A stretch of 64,000 bases of DNA from Muribaculaceae bacterium (GCA_022510505.1 JAFLTL010000005.1:1-64000), one strand, 5' to 3'; positions 38,701-47,336 are shown, counted from the first letter of the stretch. Numbers and translations: made by a program. Notes: generated by a model from the letters alone, not told the origin.

Positions 38701-40294
38701 ACCCTATATGGAGGCATTTACACCGGAAGTGCAGGGAGAAGCATCGGGAAAAGCCCGTTTGTGGGGCAATTTCAAATATATCGACCTGGAGGGTAACTTA
38801 ATGGCCGATTCAATCAGAATGAAGATTGATTTCACCAATTCATGGTATTCTGCCTCCGATTCGGTAATAATATATCCGGGTCTTATAGACCTCAAGAATA
38901 TACAGCTACGTGACGACGAAGGGCACACAGCCTTATTGAATGGATTTGTTCGCCATATTTATTTCAAAGAGCCATCGTTTGAATTCAACATTACCGATGC
39001 ACGTAATTTCCTGGTATTTGACGAGACGGAATATCGTAATCCACGATGGTATGGACACGTTTTTGCTAATGGCTCTGCAATGGTTAAAGGAGCTCCCGGT
39101 ATTGTTGAGATTTCATGTGACATGACAACGGCACCAGGTTCCACGTTTACATTTGTGTTGTCGGATATGGAAGAGGCCGGTGAATATTCCTTCATCACAT
39201 TTCGTGACCGTGATTATCTGATGATAAAAGACTCTCTTCAGCTGATAGACCCAACGCCGGTTCTGGTTAGGAGTTTCCGTGAGAGGATGGCAAAAATTGA
39301 AGAGTCGGGGCTTTCACGGTATGACATGTCGTTTAACGTGAACATCAACCCGAACCTGCAAATGATACTTGTGATGGATCCGATAGGAGGAGACCGCATC
39401 CGGGCATATGGAACAGGAAACATGAGAATCGAATATGGTTCGACCGACGAGGAGTTGAGAATGTATGGAGCCTACACTTTGGAACGTGGTTCCTATAACT
39501 TCACGCTTCAGGACATCATCATCAAGGATTTCACAATACGCGACGGAAGTTCTATTACTTTCCGTGGCGACCCTTATGCGGCCCAGCTCGACATTACGGC
39601 GGTGTATTCACTGACAGCCAACATCAGTGATCTGGATGCATCGTTCCTAGAGGATCGCGATGTGTCGCGAACGAATGTCCCCGTTCATGCATTGCTTCAT
39701 GTTACAGGTGATTTGCAGCAACCCGACATATCTTTCGATCTGGAGTTCCCTACTTTGACGCAGGATACTTATCGAAAGGTGAGGAGCATCATTTCTACAG
39801 AAGACATGATGAACCGCCAGATTATCTATCTGCTGGCGTTGAACCGGTTCTATACACCTGACTACATGCAGTCGACCACCAAAGGAAATGAGCTTGTCTC
39901 GGTTGCATCTTCGACGCTTTCGTCGCAATTGTCGAGTATATTGGGGCAGATTTCCGACAACTGGACAATAGCGCCGAACATTCGAAGTGAGCGTGGTGAC
40001 TTCTCGGATGTTGAAATGGACTTAGCTTTGTCAAGTGCGTTGCTGAACAACCGTCTTCTTTTCAACGGCAACTTTGGATATCGTGACAAATTGATGAATA
40101 CCAACCAATTTGTTGGAGACTTTGACATTGAATATTTGTTGAATCGGAGCGGTTCTATTCGTTTGAAGGCCTATAACCGATATAATGACCGTAATTTCTA
40201 TATCAAAACGGCGACTACGACCCAGGGAGTCGGGGTAATGTTCAAGCATGATTTCGATTCGTTCCTGAATTTTCTGAATAAGTACAAGAAGTAG
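35792..40294 (+). CDS. tamB: TamB-like translocation/assembly protein (DUF490)
   Basis: A 1500-residue protein with one N-terminal membrane anchor (about 9-31), a long repeated beta-taco region of AsmA-like strands, and a C-terminal DUF490 domain (about 1050-1500) with GTGNMRIEYG, YNFTLQDIIIKDFTI and a final GVMFKHDF barrel-like strand. TamB-type proteins bridge inner and outer membrane and are now linked to lipid transport and barrel insertion. The start is TTG at 35792: it is 19 bases after rsmE and is needed to include the anchor; the first in-frame ATG is over 100 codons later. Confidence 0.9.
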   Translation: MNNVYRWFRAVIVAVILVAVGIPAILFIYLSIPSVQKKIREGTENELSKILDSDIRIRDIAISPFNRLTLFGVSATDVNGDETVTIERIGAGLSLSDFIFFGRFVVNYMELIGLDAKITRTDPHGEFNISNIINAVKPKDEQKEKRAFELSVNTIILRNIDVQYDVLSEPKPLPGRFNRFHIDIENLRADISLPLLSNNVYAADVYRLAFEERSGFIMSNLHGRLYFSPEELTVSGLGIELPASTLSFHDLRLDFTEPGNLLDAVSQNTISFMIEEGSTLTPADVSCFFPPLSNFTKPIDLTLNLEGNADRLNLKPLYLNSVGSNLMVIVEGEAHNLLRNDSRALDLTKLLIRTDGRQTSMFLPETVSAKVKEIVANVGDFTFEGIAKVDDSKAVSDGTLRAEAGQVSFDIKASFNSENEHYLPLEFDVEGSVLDLNLQRILSNPELGDVTASFGAHGNVKRNKEINADGNLLVKSFVFRDYVYSDVDVLANVEGDEITVKAETSHSREIDLSMLAIFSLPQKKEKMFNVNIDLRALDPEELKLVKNFPGERLRGHLDAGFRWNNVDDIIGEAHVSDLRMTDRDGTDYDLVRHLGLKVEGEPLDRLVTLRSDRLDFQLNGTLHPLSIIDNLKSISSNLLPALFTEKKHKTEASLNDFKFNAIVKETEDIADLFRLPVSTLSKLSIDGSLNSRVGVASLNVDAPYLRQGNKLIEKSRLSLDVSPNGGLLSMDTSTPTKDGLMDISIDNVMSVDTVKTFATWKINRARNYSGNLSFLTSLSQMESEQGNARMLVADVDLLPGRLEFNDSIWTIHPSRVSVMGKDRIDVDNLLVTRGDQFVKIGGVVSQNPADILRLDLSEVNLDYIFESLGIDKAQIGGDATGYFEASSLLSGAPHLDTPGLFVKGISYNQTVLGDAIVNSRWDNENQSITLGANIEQPNKRHTTIDGAIFPLNDSLDISFNANKVNIAFLRPYMEAFTPEVQGEASGKARLWGNFKYIDLEGNLMADSIRMKIDFTNSWYSASDSVIIYPGLIDLKNIQLRDDEGHTALLNGFVRHIYFKEPSFEFNITDARNFLVFDETEYRNPRWYGHVFANGSAMVKGAPGIVEISCDMTTAPGSTFTFVLSDMEEAGEYSFITFRDRDYLMIKDSLQLIDPTPVLVRSFRERMAKIEESGLSRYDMSFNVNINPNLQMILVMDPIGGDRIRAYGTGNMRIEYGSTDEELRMYGAYTLERGSYNFTLQDIIIKDFTIRDGSSITFRGDPYAAQLDITAVYSLTANISDLDASFLEDRDVSRTNVPVHALLHVTGDLQQPDISFDLEFPTLTQDTYRKVRSIISTEDMMNRQIIYLLALNRFYTPDYMQSTTKGNELVSVASSTLSSQLSSILGQISDNWTIAPNIRSERGDFSDVEMDLALSSALLNNRLLFNGNFGYRDKLMNTNQFVGDFDIEYLLNRSGSIRLKAYNRYNDRNFYIKTATTTQGVGVMFKHDFDSFLNFLNKYKK

Positions 40295-40532
40295 TTTTAG
40301 TTTACAGTTAGAGAGGGATTCGGTTCTAACAGCTGAGCGGAGCTCCGAGACCTCAAATTTTCAAGTATTAATTTATATAAAAACTAACAGTTATCATCCA
40401 TCAGTTGTTAACTCTGTTAAGTGCCGACGTCACTTTTCACCGGGAGACATGATAAAAGGATATCAGTGGCCAGTTATAAGTTTTCAGAATGAGGTGGCGG
40501 GTTTAAGGTTTCGGAGTGGGTAAACATTGTTG
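40295..40532. other. Spacer between tamB and the GH53 gene
   Basis: No gene is visible. GTAGTTTTAGTTTACAG (40291-40307) repeats, with one base difference, a piece of the trpD-trpC spacer. CGGAGCTCCG (40338-40347) is a perfect 10-base palindrome. No intrinsic terminator with a T-run is seen after tamB. Confidence 0.5.
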
Positions 40533-40564
40533 TTTGATGAGAAAGGGTATTTTTAGTATCTTTG
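40533..40564 (+). promoter_or_regulatory. Promoter of the GH53 galactanase gene
   Basis: TTTG (40533-40536) and TATCTTTG (40557-40564), separated by 20 bases, give a full Bacteroidetes -33/-7 promoter. Transcription should start near 40570, with a leader of roughly 19 bases before the ATG at 40589. Confidence 0.7.
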
Positions 40565-40588
40565 TGATAGAAGAAAAATCATGAAATT

Positions 40589-41857
40589 ATGACGAAATAT
40601 ATTTTTACCTTTTTTGCTTGTTTGATGTTGGCAATCGGTCAGTCGTGCAGTAAGGACGATACTCCGGTTCAACCCGAAACACCTTCTAATCCTTCGAATC
40701 CGAATAAACCGGATACTCCGGATACTCCCGATAAGCCTGATACACCTGATACTCCTGATAACCCAGATAATCCGGATGATCCTGATAACGGTGAAGATGA
40801 CCAGCCCGTTTTGGTGGACTTTGCTAAGGGAGCCGATGTCAGCTGGGTAACACAGATGGAGGATGCTGGCTATAAGTTCAAATATATCAACGGAGAAAAT
40901 GGCGATCTGTTTGAGATTCTGAAATATGACTGCGGGGTTAATTCGACTCGTTTCAGGGTGTGGGTAGACCCGACGAAGTATTTCGACAGCGGTGCGGAAA
41001 AATGGAACGTGGGTAATAACTATAATTCGATAGAGGATGTTGTTGGAAAGGCACAGCGGGCAGCAGCATTGGAGATGGACATAATGATAGATTTCCATTT
41101 TTCCGATAGTTGGGCTGACCCCGGAAAGCAGAACATACCGTCGTCCTGGATGCCTGAGGATGGATCCACACCGACGATAGAGCATTTACAAGCGAAGATG
41201 ACCGAGCACATAAACGACATGTTGGGAGCGTTGAAGGCTGTTGGAATAACGCCGAACTGGGTACAGATTGGCAATGAGGTAACTTATGGGATGTTGTCGC
41301 CAGTTGGTCAGAACTGGGGTAACGGTGGCAACGATGAACCTGCCTTCAAGAATTTTGTTGCGCTTGTGAATGCCGGTTTTGAAGCGGTAAAAGCATTTTC
41401 GGAGGATATAATCACGATTGTTCACATAGATAATGCATGGAACTGGGACACCGCCAATTGGTTCTTCGGATACATGCAGAAACTGAATGCGAAGTATGAC
41501 ATGATTGGTTTATCGTTATATCCGAGTGCGGTTTATCTTAACGGATCCTCAAAACCACAACCGGTGTCGGAGTATATGACTTATGTTAACCAGGCGTTGA
41601 CAAACGTCACGAGGTTGAATCAACAATATGATAAGCCCGTGATGTTTGTAGAAGTGGGAATGCCCTGGGACTATCCTGATTACGGTGCTAACATGTTGAC
41701 TGCAATTTTGGAGGCTGCAAGAACCAACGACATGTTGAAGGGTGTATTCTGGTGGGAGCCAGAGTCTAATCCCAATAACAGCGGTGGATATACGATGGGC
41801 GCTACGAATGCCGACGGTTCGCCCAACGGAGCATTAGCACCATTCCTGAAATTCTAA
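40589..41857 (+). CDS. Surface lipoprotein GH53 endo-beta-1,4-galactanase
   Basis: GH53 enzymes cut beta-1,4-galactan side chains of pectin (type I arabinogalactan). The signal peptide ends in the lipobox IGQSC (Cys20), and SKDD after the cysteine resembles the lipoprotein export signal for surface display in Bacteroidetes. A linker of nine Pro-Asp-X triplets (41-67) leads to the TIM barrel, with the acid/base Glu230 in QIGNEVTYG and the nucleophile Glu355 in VEVGMPW, plus RFRVWVDP. It has its own promoter. No SusC/SusD pair is adjacent. Confidence 0.93.
   Translation: MTKYIFTFFACLMLAIGQSCSKDDTPVQPETPSNPSNPNKPDTPDTPDKPDTPDTPDNPDNPDDPDNGEDDQPVLVDFAKGADVSWVTQMEDAGYKFKYINGENGDLFEILKYDCGVNSTRFRVWVDPTKYFDSGAEKWNVGNNYNSIEDVVGKAQRAAALEMDIMIDFHFSDSWADPGKQNIPSSWMPEDGSTPTIEHLQAKMTEHINDMLGALKAVGITPNWVQIGNEVTYGMLSPVGQNWGNGGNDEPAFKNFVALVNAGFEAVKAFSEDIITIVHIDNAWNWDTANWFFGYMQKLNAKYDMIGLSLYPSAVYLNGSSKPQPVSEYMTYVNQALTNVTRLNQQYDKPVMFVEVGMPWDYPDYGANMLTAILEAARTNDMLKGVFWWEPESNPNNSGGYTMGATNADGSPNGALAPFLKF
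40709..40789 (+). repeat. Nine-unit 9-base tandem repeat encoding a Pro-Asp-X linker
   Basis: Codons 41-67 of the GH53 gene encode PDT, PDT, PDK, PDT, PDT, PDN, PDN, PDD, PDN. At DNA level the unit is near CCTGATACT with drift at third positions. Such a tract can change length by slippage without shifting the frame. Confidence 0.75.
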
Positions 41858-41893
41858 AATAAACATTCAGAAGAAGTGTTTTAACATTCTTTA

Positions 41894-41928
41894 AGGGGGT
41901 GTGGGCATAAATTTTGCCCACACCCCCT
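41894..41928 (+). terminator. Strong 13-base hairpin after the GH53 gene
   Basis: AGGGGGTGTGGGC (41894-41906) and GCCCACACCCCCT (41916-41928) pair perfectly around a 9-base loop. No T-run follows (TAATAGTTTT), so it is not a classic intrinsic terminator; it may protect the 3' end of the GH53 message or act on the promoter element three bases downstream. Confidence 0.5.
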
Positions 41929-41930
41929 AA

Positions 41931-41938
41931 TAGTTTTG
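41931..41938 (+). promoter_or_regulatory. -7 element of the 77-residue orphan gene
   Basis: TAGTTTTG fits TAnnTTTG 22 bases before the ATG at 41960. The -33 area is inside the preceding hairpin, so strength and use are uncertain. Confidence 0.4.
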
Positions 41939-41959
41939 TATCATAAATAATTCCCTTTT

Positions 41960-42193
41960 ATGATTACAAAACCATTATCTTTTAATTCCTGCGATCAGTT
42001 GTCCTGTCGACTGATTTCTGCCGGCAACCGGGTTTACTCTTTCGATTTGACCGGAGTGAGTACGATGAGCGATATATATCACTTCATCCTACGCGAGATT
42101 GGTCAGCCTAAAGGGTTGTTGAATTTAAACCTTCGCAACAAGACCCAGGGTCAATCTTATAACCTATCGTTGAAATTCTCGGATGCCGCATAA
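41960..42193 (+). CDS. Small uncharacterised protein (77 residues)
   Basis: The protein has no signal peptide, membrane helix or metal motif. It contains FDLTGVSTMSDIYHFILREIG and ends in a beta-like LLNLNLRNKTQGQSYNLSL part, suggesting an alpha/beta or beta-hairpin fold. I do not recognise a named family. It has an ATG, a -7 element at a suitable distance and a separate promoter after its stop, which supports a real gene. It sits alone between two glycoside hydrolases, but nothing ties it to glycan use. Confidence 0.6.
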   Translation: MITKPLSFNSCDQLSCRLISAGNRVYSFDLTGVSTMSDIYHFILREIGQPKGLLNLNLRNKTQGQSYNLSLKFSDAA

Positions 42194-42204
42194 GAAAAAA
42201 TGGT

Positions 42205-42212
42205 TAACTTTG
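42205..42212 (+). promoter_or_regulatory. -7 element of the GH95 gene
   Basis: TAACTTTG matches TAnnTTTG 20 bases before the GH95 ATG, giving a very short leader. No TTTG is found 20 bases upstream. Confidence 0.5.
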
Positions 42213-42231
42213 TGACAAAGCTTGATTTGTC

Positions 42232-44649
42232 ATGAAGAAATTACTGACGGCAGTAATGCTGCTCCCTATTTTTGTCGGTGGCATGTCACAAAAATTGACA
42301 TCCACGAAGACTCTATGGTTTGACAAACCGGCCCGTATATGGGAAGAGACATTGCCATTGGGTGACGGTCGTTTGGGCATGATGCCCGACGGCGGTATAG
42401 TCAAAGAGAAGATTGTGCTTAATGAAATATCTATGTGGAGTGGTTCGGAATATGATTATTCCAATCCTGAAGCTTCGACCTATCTGCCCGAGATCAGGCG
42501 ACTGTTGATGGAAGGTGATAACGTAGAGGCTCAGCGTGTGATGTATGAGCACTTCGTGCCGAAGAAGCCCGAGAAGGGTGGTACCTACGGTGCCTACCAG
42601 ATGCTATGTGATTTAGACATTGACTATAGTTATTCGACGTCGGATGATTCCCCTTCATCCTACCGGCGATTACTGGACCTGGAACAAGGGATTTCCGAGA
42701 CTGAGTTTACTTTATCGAACGGTGTGACCTATAGCCGTCTTTATGCCACCCCTCGCGGCGAAGACGGCATGTTAATCAAACTTTCGGCATCGAAACCCGG
42801 AGAGTTATCTTTCCGATATACCTTGTCGCGTCCCGAACGTGGAAAGATCAGTTCCCCTTCGAAAGGGAAACTGGAATTCAGTGGTGAGCTTTACAGCGGT
42901 CAGGACGGAGTTCGTGGTGTCAGATACAGTGTAGGTACAACCGTTAAGCTTATTGGCTCCAACGGACAAATTACTATGGACGGTGACTCAATGATAGTTG
43001 TCAACCGTGCCGACGAAGTGTGGATTGGAATCAGTGCGACCACTTCCTACCTATGGGGAGAGACCTATGTGACTGCCCAAAAAGATATGTTGACTCAATT
43101 GATGAAGAATCCTGAGGATGCTCTTAAAAACGGAATTAATAGACACAAATCGATGATAGACCGGGCAGAAGTGGTGTTACCGTCGAACGGGTCATCGTTG
43201 TTGCCGACCAATGAGAGACTGGAAAAGTTCCAGGAGGATGACAGTGACGCAGCGTTAGCAGCTCTTTACTACAATTACGGTCGCTATTTATTGATTTCGT
43301 CGACCCAACCAGGTTTGCTACCTCCGAATCTTCAGGGATTATGGGCAAACGAACCCGGTACGCCGTGGAACGGGGACTATCACACCAATATCAATGTTCA
43401 AATGAACCATTGGCCGGTTGAGGCCGGGAACCTTTCGGAACTCCATTTACCATTGGTGAATCTTGTCAAACGGTCAGTTCCATCGGGCGAGCGCAGTGCG
43501 AAAGCCTTTTACGGGCCTGATGCCGAGGGGTGGGTGATGCACATGATGACCAATGTTTGGAATTATACTGAGCCGGGCGAACATCCCTCATGGGGTGCTA
43601 CGAACACAGGCGGTGCATGGCTGATGCAACATTTATGGGATCACTACGATTTCACCGGTGACACCGAATATCTTGAGGATATATATCCCATCATGAAGGG
43701 TGCTGCAAAATTCTTCCTGTCGACGATGGTTACTGAGCCTAAGCATGGCTGGTTGGTAACAGCTCCCAGTTCCTCCCCCGAGAATGAGTTTTATGTATCG
43801 GGCAACGATTCAGTGATAGTCAGTGTTTGCATGGGTCCGGCGATGGATACCCAGATTATAGGTGAATTATGGGGCAATGTCATAAAGGCTGCCGATATAC
43901 TTGGCAAGGAAGACGAAGATATTCCGGCATTCAAGGATGCACTTCTGAAACTTGCTCCGATGCAGATTGACAGTGAGGGCCGTTTAATGGAGTGGTTGGA
44001 AGAATATAAAGAGAATGACCGACATCACAGGCACGTCAGTCACCTTTACGGCTTGCATCCCGGCAGTAGCATTACCCCCACGTTGACCCCCGAGTTGGCA
44101 ACGGCAGCAAAAAAGACTTTAGAGGTGAGGGGTGATGAAGGAACAGGTTGGTCTCGGGCATGGAAAATGAATTTCCATGCCAGGTTATTGGATGGTGACC
44201 GAGCTTGGTCGGTATTCAAGGGGTTGCTTCAACCGGCAGTTACGAACAGACCACCCTATCATCGTGCCGGCACTTTCCCAAATCTGTTTTGTTCCCATCC
44301 TCCATTTCAGATGGATGGTAACTGGGGTGGGACGTCGGGTATCAGCGAGATGCTGATACAATCGCATGAAGGTTTCATCAACTTGTTACCTGCTCTTCCG
44401 GCTGCTTTGAGCGAAGGGTCATTGAAGGGCTTCAGAACGCGCGGGGGAAACGAGATAGATTTGGAGTGGAAAGATTCGCTTCCCGAGAGAGCCTTACTGA
44501 AAGGCGGTTTCAGAGAGACAGTCGGCTTAAAGATTCCCGAAAGAATCAGTTATTTACTAGTCGACGGTAAGAAAGTAAATGTTCCTCAAGATCGTCGAAT
44601 AGAACTGAACGTACCAGCAGGAAAAGAGCTGGAAATCCTTTTCAAATAG
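42232..44649 (+). CDS. Secreted GH95 alpha-L-fucosidase / alpha-L-galactosidase
   Basis: A signal peptide (1-20) is followed by the GH95 N-domain ([24 protein letters not shown]), a linker, and the (alpha/alpha)6 catalytic domain with [15 protein letters not shown] (Asn386 and Asn388 equate to the activating asparagines of AfcA), [13 protein letters not shown] and [12 protein letters not shown], whose Asp is the catalytic base position. The family contains alpha-1,2-L-fucosidases and alpha-L-galactosidases; sequence reading alone does not settle which. At 805 residues it is full length. Nearness to the GH53 galactanase suggests plant arabinogalactan or xyloglucan use, but each gene has its own promoter. 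Confidence 0.92.
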   Translation: MKKLLTAVMLLPIFVGGMSQKLTSTKTLWFDKPARIWEETLPLGDGRLGMMPDGGIVKEKIVLNEISMWSGSEYDYSNPEASTYLPEIRRLLMEGDNVEAQRVMYEHFVPKKPEKGGTYGAYQMLCDLDIDYSYSTSDDSPSSYRRLLDLEQGISETEFTLSNGVTYSRLYATPRGEDGMLIKLSASKPGELSFRYTLSRPERGKISSPSKGKLEFSGELYSGQDGVRGVRYSVGTTVKLIGSNGQITMDGDSMIVVNRADEVWIGISATTSYLWGETYVTAQKDMLTQLMKNPEDALKNGINRHKSMIDRAEVVLPSNGSSLLPTNERLEKFQEDDSDAALAALYYNYGRYLLISSTQPGLLPPNLQGLWANEPGTPWNGDYHTNINVQMNHWPVEAGNLSELHLPLVNLVKRSVPSGERSAKAFYGPDAEGWVMHMMTNVWNYTEPGEHPSWGATNTGGAWLMQHLWDHYDFTGDTEYLEDIYPIMKGAAKFFLSTMVTEPKHGWLVTAPSSSPENEFYVSGNDSVIVSVCMGPAMDTQIIGELWGNVIKAADILGKEDEDIPAFKDALLKLAPMQIDSEGRLMEWLEEYKENDRHHRHVSHLYGLHPGSSITPTLTPELATAAKKTLEVRGDEGTGWSRAWKMNFHARLLDGDRAWSVFKGLLQPAVTNRPPYHRAGTFPNLFCSHPPFQMDGNWGGTSGISEMLIQSHEGFINLLPALPAALSEGSLKGFRTRGGNEIDLEWKDSLPERALLKGGFRETVGLKIPERISYLLVDGKKVNVPQDRRIELNVPAGKELEILFK

Positions 44650-44655
44650 GTAACT

Positions 44656-46512
44656 TCAGACATAGAGTTGCATCAGGCAACGATTACAATCGAATTTGAG
44701 GTGATAAGTCACACCTTTACCGCTATCGAGGGTCAACGGTTCTTTGAGCTGTCGGCCTTCGGGCGTTTTAAGGCAAGCACCTACTTCACGACGGAGACAA
44801 TAGCGACATTCCATTACCGGGATGTCCTTGGGATAGGGAGGTGGGGAGACCTCGACTGCCTCATCTATATGTAGGGCACCATGTTCTGTGTAGAATTTAC
44901 GAGCGAGAGAATTGGCGACATTATCGCGTGGAGATAGGTGTTTGTTTGCAGGTAGTCGGGCTGTTGTTTTTTCATTACCGCGCAGAGGCACTACACGTTT
45001 TATTCTGCGGCAAGCTTCGAGTAATTGCAGTCCTTTTCGACGGAGTGTCGTCAGAGTTGAAACAGGGACAAACAGATTAGGAAGAGTGTCGTCGAGTTTT
45101 CCAAATTCCCAAATTGTGTCACCGGTTCTGGAAAACGTTCTGACTCTAACAAGTGTTTGTTCACGGTCGGCCTTCTGCAGGATGTGGGTTTCGCATGACA
45201 CAGTAACAGCATTGTCGTAGTCATCGTAGACATCAAGGAAGATTCGGCGATTGTCGGATGAAGTTCTGAGTCGGTAGTTGACGGTCATTTTTCTGACGGC
45301 TGTTTCCGAAGATATCCCATCTTCCCATTCTTTGTCGAAATTGCGATAAAGAGCAACACCCGGGATCAGATCTTTTTCCGGTTCATTGAGAAGTGTTATA
45401 ACATTTTTGTCGACACTATTTACCCGGAATCCTTTAAGAGAACCATTAGGTGCGAAATAGCTCAGTCCATCGCCATTGCTTATGGTTGTTCCCGGGGCCA
45501 GTGAAATTTTTATGTTTTTCGAGTCGACATCCATTACACGTCCGATTTTCTTTCCAGTAGTTTTGGGTGTGTCGAATCGGGCAAGGCTTTTCGCAGGGGT
45601 AGATGCGTTATGTAGAAAATAATCAGTGAATCCGCGATTGAAACCACGGGAAAGGTCGGGGGTAAAAGTCACATATTGCCGTCCCTGCGAGCTACGAATA
45701 AAACGTCCGTTTGAAGATGCGATTACTTCATCGATAGCCTGACGATAAGCGGTGACTGAATTTTTAACGTAGGCCATATCTTTCAATCGGCCTTCGATTT
45801 TAAAAGAAGAGATACCCGCTTCGGCCATATCCCCAACGAAGAGGAGACGGTTCATGTCGCGAAGAGACAACAGGTGTTTCTGAGTCATCACGCGTTTTCC
45901 ATCGCCATCGATCAGGTTGTAGGGTAGTCGACACATTTGAGGACATTCGCCGCGATTTCCACTTCGGCCCATAGCAGCGAAACCAGCTCGACAATCACCG
46001 CTGTAAGAAACACATAGAGATCCATGAACGAAAGCTTCAAGCGGGATTTCGACAGAATTACGAATTTGACGGATTTCATCGAGAGTCAGTTCTCGTGGCA
46101 GGACAATCTGTGAGAAACCGATATCCTGCATGAACCGGGCATGTTTAGCATCGCGAACATCGCATTGAGTGCTGGCGTGTAGGGCAATCGGTGGAATGTC
46201 GAGGCGTAATATTGAGGAATCCTGAACAATCAAGGCATCGACACCAATACGATAGAGTTCTCTGATTAGTCGTTCAACATCACGGAGTTCATCCTCGAAG
46301 ACGAGAGTGTTCACCGTTGCATAGAGACGAGCATTGAATTTATGGGCAAACTCGGACACTTTTGAGAGGTCGCCCAGTGGATTTCGTGCTGCAACACGTG
46401 CTCCGTGGCTTGTGGCTCCCATGTAGACGGCATCGGCGCCATGCTTTATGGCTTCAATGGCGATGGATGCATCGCGAGCCGGAGCGAGCAGTTCAAGCGG
46501 GGTAGTTTTCAT
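44656..46512 (-). CDS. Peptidase U32-family protein, probable RNA hydroxylation factor, with C-terminal Cys cluster
   Basis: The U32 core (about 1-310) carries the signature EAFVHGSLCVSYSGDC and four cysteines (167, 174, 190, 194) in GSLC...GDC...GECPQMC. E. coli members RlhA and TrhP hydroxylate rRNA and tRNA and depend on iron-sulfur metabolism; older members were called collagenases. A second cluster lies at the C-terminus: Cys569, Cys572, Cys580, Cys609 and Cys612 (CRYC and CNRC). The 618-residue protein is longer than TrhP. Its ATG overlaps the EFR1 ferredoxin stop as ATGA, which makes an electron-transfer link plausible. Confidence 0.88.
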   Translation of the reverse strand: MKTTPLELLAPARDASIAIEAIKHGADAVYMGATSHGARVAARNPLGDLSKVSEFAHKFNARLYATVNTLVFEDELRDVERLIRELYRIGVDALIVQDSSILRLDIPPIALHASTQCDVRDAKHARFMQDIGFSQIVLPRELTLDEIRQIRNSVEIPLEAFVHGSLCVSYSGDCRAGFAAMGRSGNRGECPQMCRLPYNLIDGDGKRVMTQKHLLSLRDMNRLLFVGDMAEAGISSFKIEGRLKDMAYVKNSVTAYRQAIDEVIASSNGRFIRSSQGRQYVTFTPDLSRGFNRGFTDYFLHNASTPAKSLARFDTPKTTGKKIGRVMDVDSKNIKISLAPGTTISNGDGLSYFAPNGSLKGFRVNSVDKNVITLLNEPEKDLIPGVALYRNFDKEWEDGISSETAVRKMTVNYRLRTSSDNRRIFLDVYDDYDNAVTVSCETHILQKADREQTLVRVRTFSRTGDTIWEFGKLDDTLPNLFVPVSTLTTLRRKGLQLLEACRRIKRVVPLRGNEKTTARLPANKHLSPRDNVANSLARKFYTEHGALHIDEAVEVSPPPYPKDIPVMECRYCLRREVGACLKTPEGRQLKEPLTLDSGKGVTYHLKFDCNRCLMQLYV

Positions 46513-47336
46513 TGGTTCTCCAATTTTTTGAGAACCTTGGCTATCTGGTACTGTCCTTTCCCTTTAGTGGCTTTGCCATACTGGATTGCATTAGCCGGAC
46601 AATGGTGATAGCAACGGAGGCACAGAGCACAACGGTTGCCCCATTGGGGTCGTGCAGACAGGTCATTCTCAGGTCTCATGGTGATGTTTAATGTCGGACA
46701 CTGTTCTTCGCAGAGTCCGCAACTAATACATCGGTCGGTAGCGTGGAATGGTCGGGGCGACATGTCGAACCTAACGAACCAAGGATAAATGACGCGAGTC
46801 TTTATCCAGGGAAAGTTACCCTTCTTAACATCGATGATAAAACTTCGGCTTTCAATGTCTCGGGATATTTTCCTGCATCGTTCGACCGAATCCTTGAGTT
46901 TTTCCATTTCGAGATTAAGCGGGTCGACATTGAACCCTTTCATGAGGGTATAGGTGTTGGGCATGATTACTGTCCAGGTGCCTGCTGTTTCCCATTGTTT
47001 TTTTTGGAGCAAAGTTTTCCATTGCTGATGGGCCAGTCCAATATCATCGCCACATGTCATGACGAGGTGATGGGTTTTCTCCTTGCCGAAAGAAGATGGG
47101 ATATTTTCGATAAACGACCTCATGGTCGGAGGAACGCCCCAACTATAAACAGGCATAACCCAGATGATTTCATCAGGGTTAAAAGTAAAATCATCAAATG
47201 AAAGAGAGAGGACTGTTTGAGGTTCAAGGAGGTTTTGCCCTTGAAGTTTCAAATAGTCTTTTTCATTTTTTAGATTCTGGACCAGAAGTTGGGCAACGTG
47301 GAAACTGTTTCCATTACCCGAGAAAGCAAGAATCAT
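46509..47336 (-). CDS. EFR1-family ferredoxin (flavodoxin-like fold plus two [4Fe-4S] motifs)
   Basis: The N-terminal part (1-160) is flavodoxin-like: SGNGNSFHVAQLL in the phosphate-loop position and MPVYSWGVPPTMRSFI further on. The C-terminal part holds two cluster motifs, CISCGLCEEQCP and CALCLRCYHHCP, each CxxCxxCxxxCP. This is the domain order of EFR1 proteins, presumed electron carriers of unknown partner. The gene starts directly at the stop of the DUF2027-Smr gene and overlaps the U32 gene by four bases, so U32 is the obvious candidate partner. Confidence 0.9.
   Translation of the reverse strand: MILAFSGNGNSFHVAQLLVQNLKNEKDYLKLQGQNLLEPQTVLSLSFDDFTFNPDEIIWVMPVYSWGVPPTMRSFIENIPSSFGKEKTHHLVMTCGDDIGLAHQQWKTLLQKKQWETAGTWTVIMPNTYTLMKGFNVDPLNLEMEKLKDSVERCRKISRDIESRSFIIDVKKGNFPWIKTRVIYPWFVRFDMSPRPFHATDRCISCGLCEEQCPTLNITMRPENDLSARPQWGNRCALCLRCYHHCPANAIQYGKATKGKGQYQIAKVLKKLENQ

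Noticed and set aside
40709-40789. CRISPR-like or satellite repeat
   Set aside because: Units are 9 bases, in frame and encode a linker; there are no spacers.
40553-41185. Minus-strand frame with striking Ile-Arg repeats
   Set aside because: It is antisense to the Pro-Asp-X linker of the GH53 gene; the repeat is a by-product of the 9-base units and it would overlap a well-supported gene and promoter.
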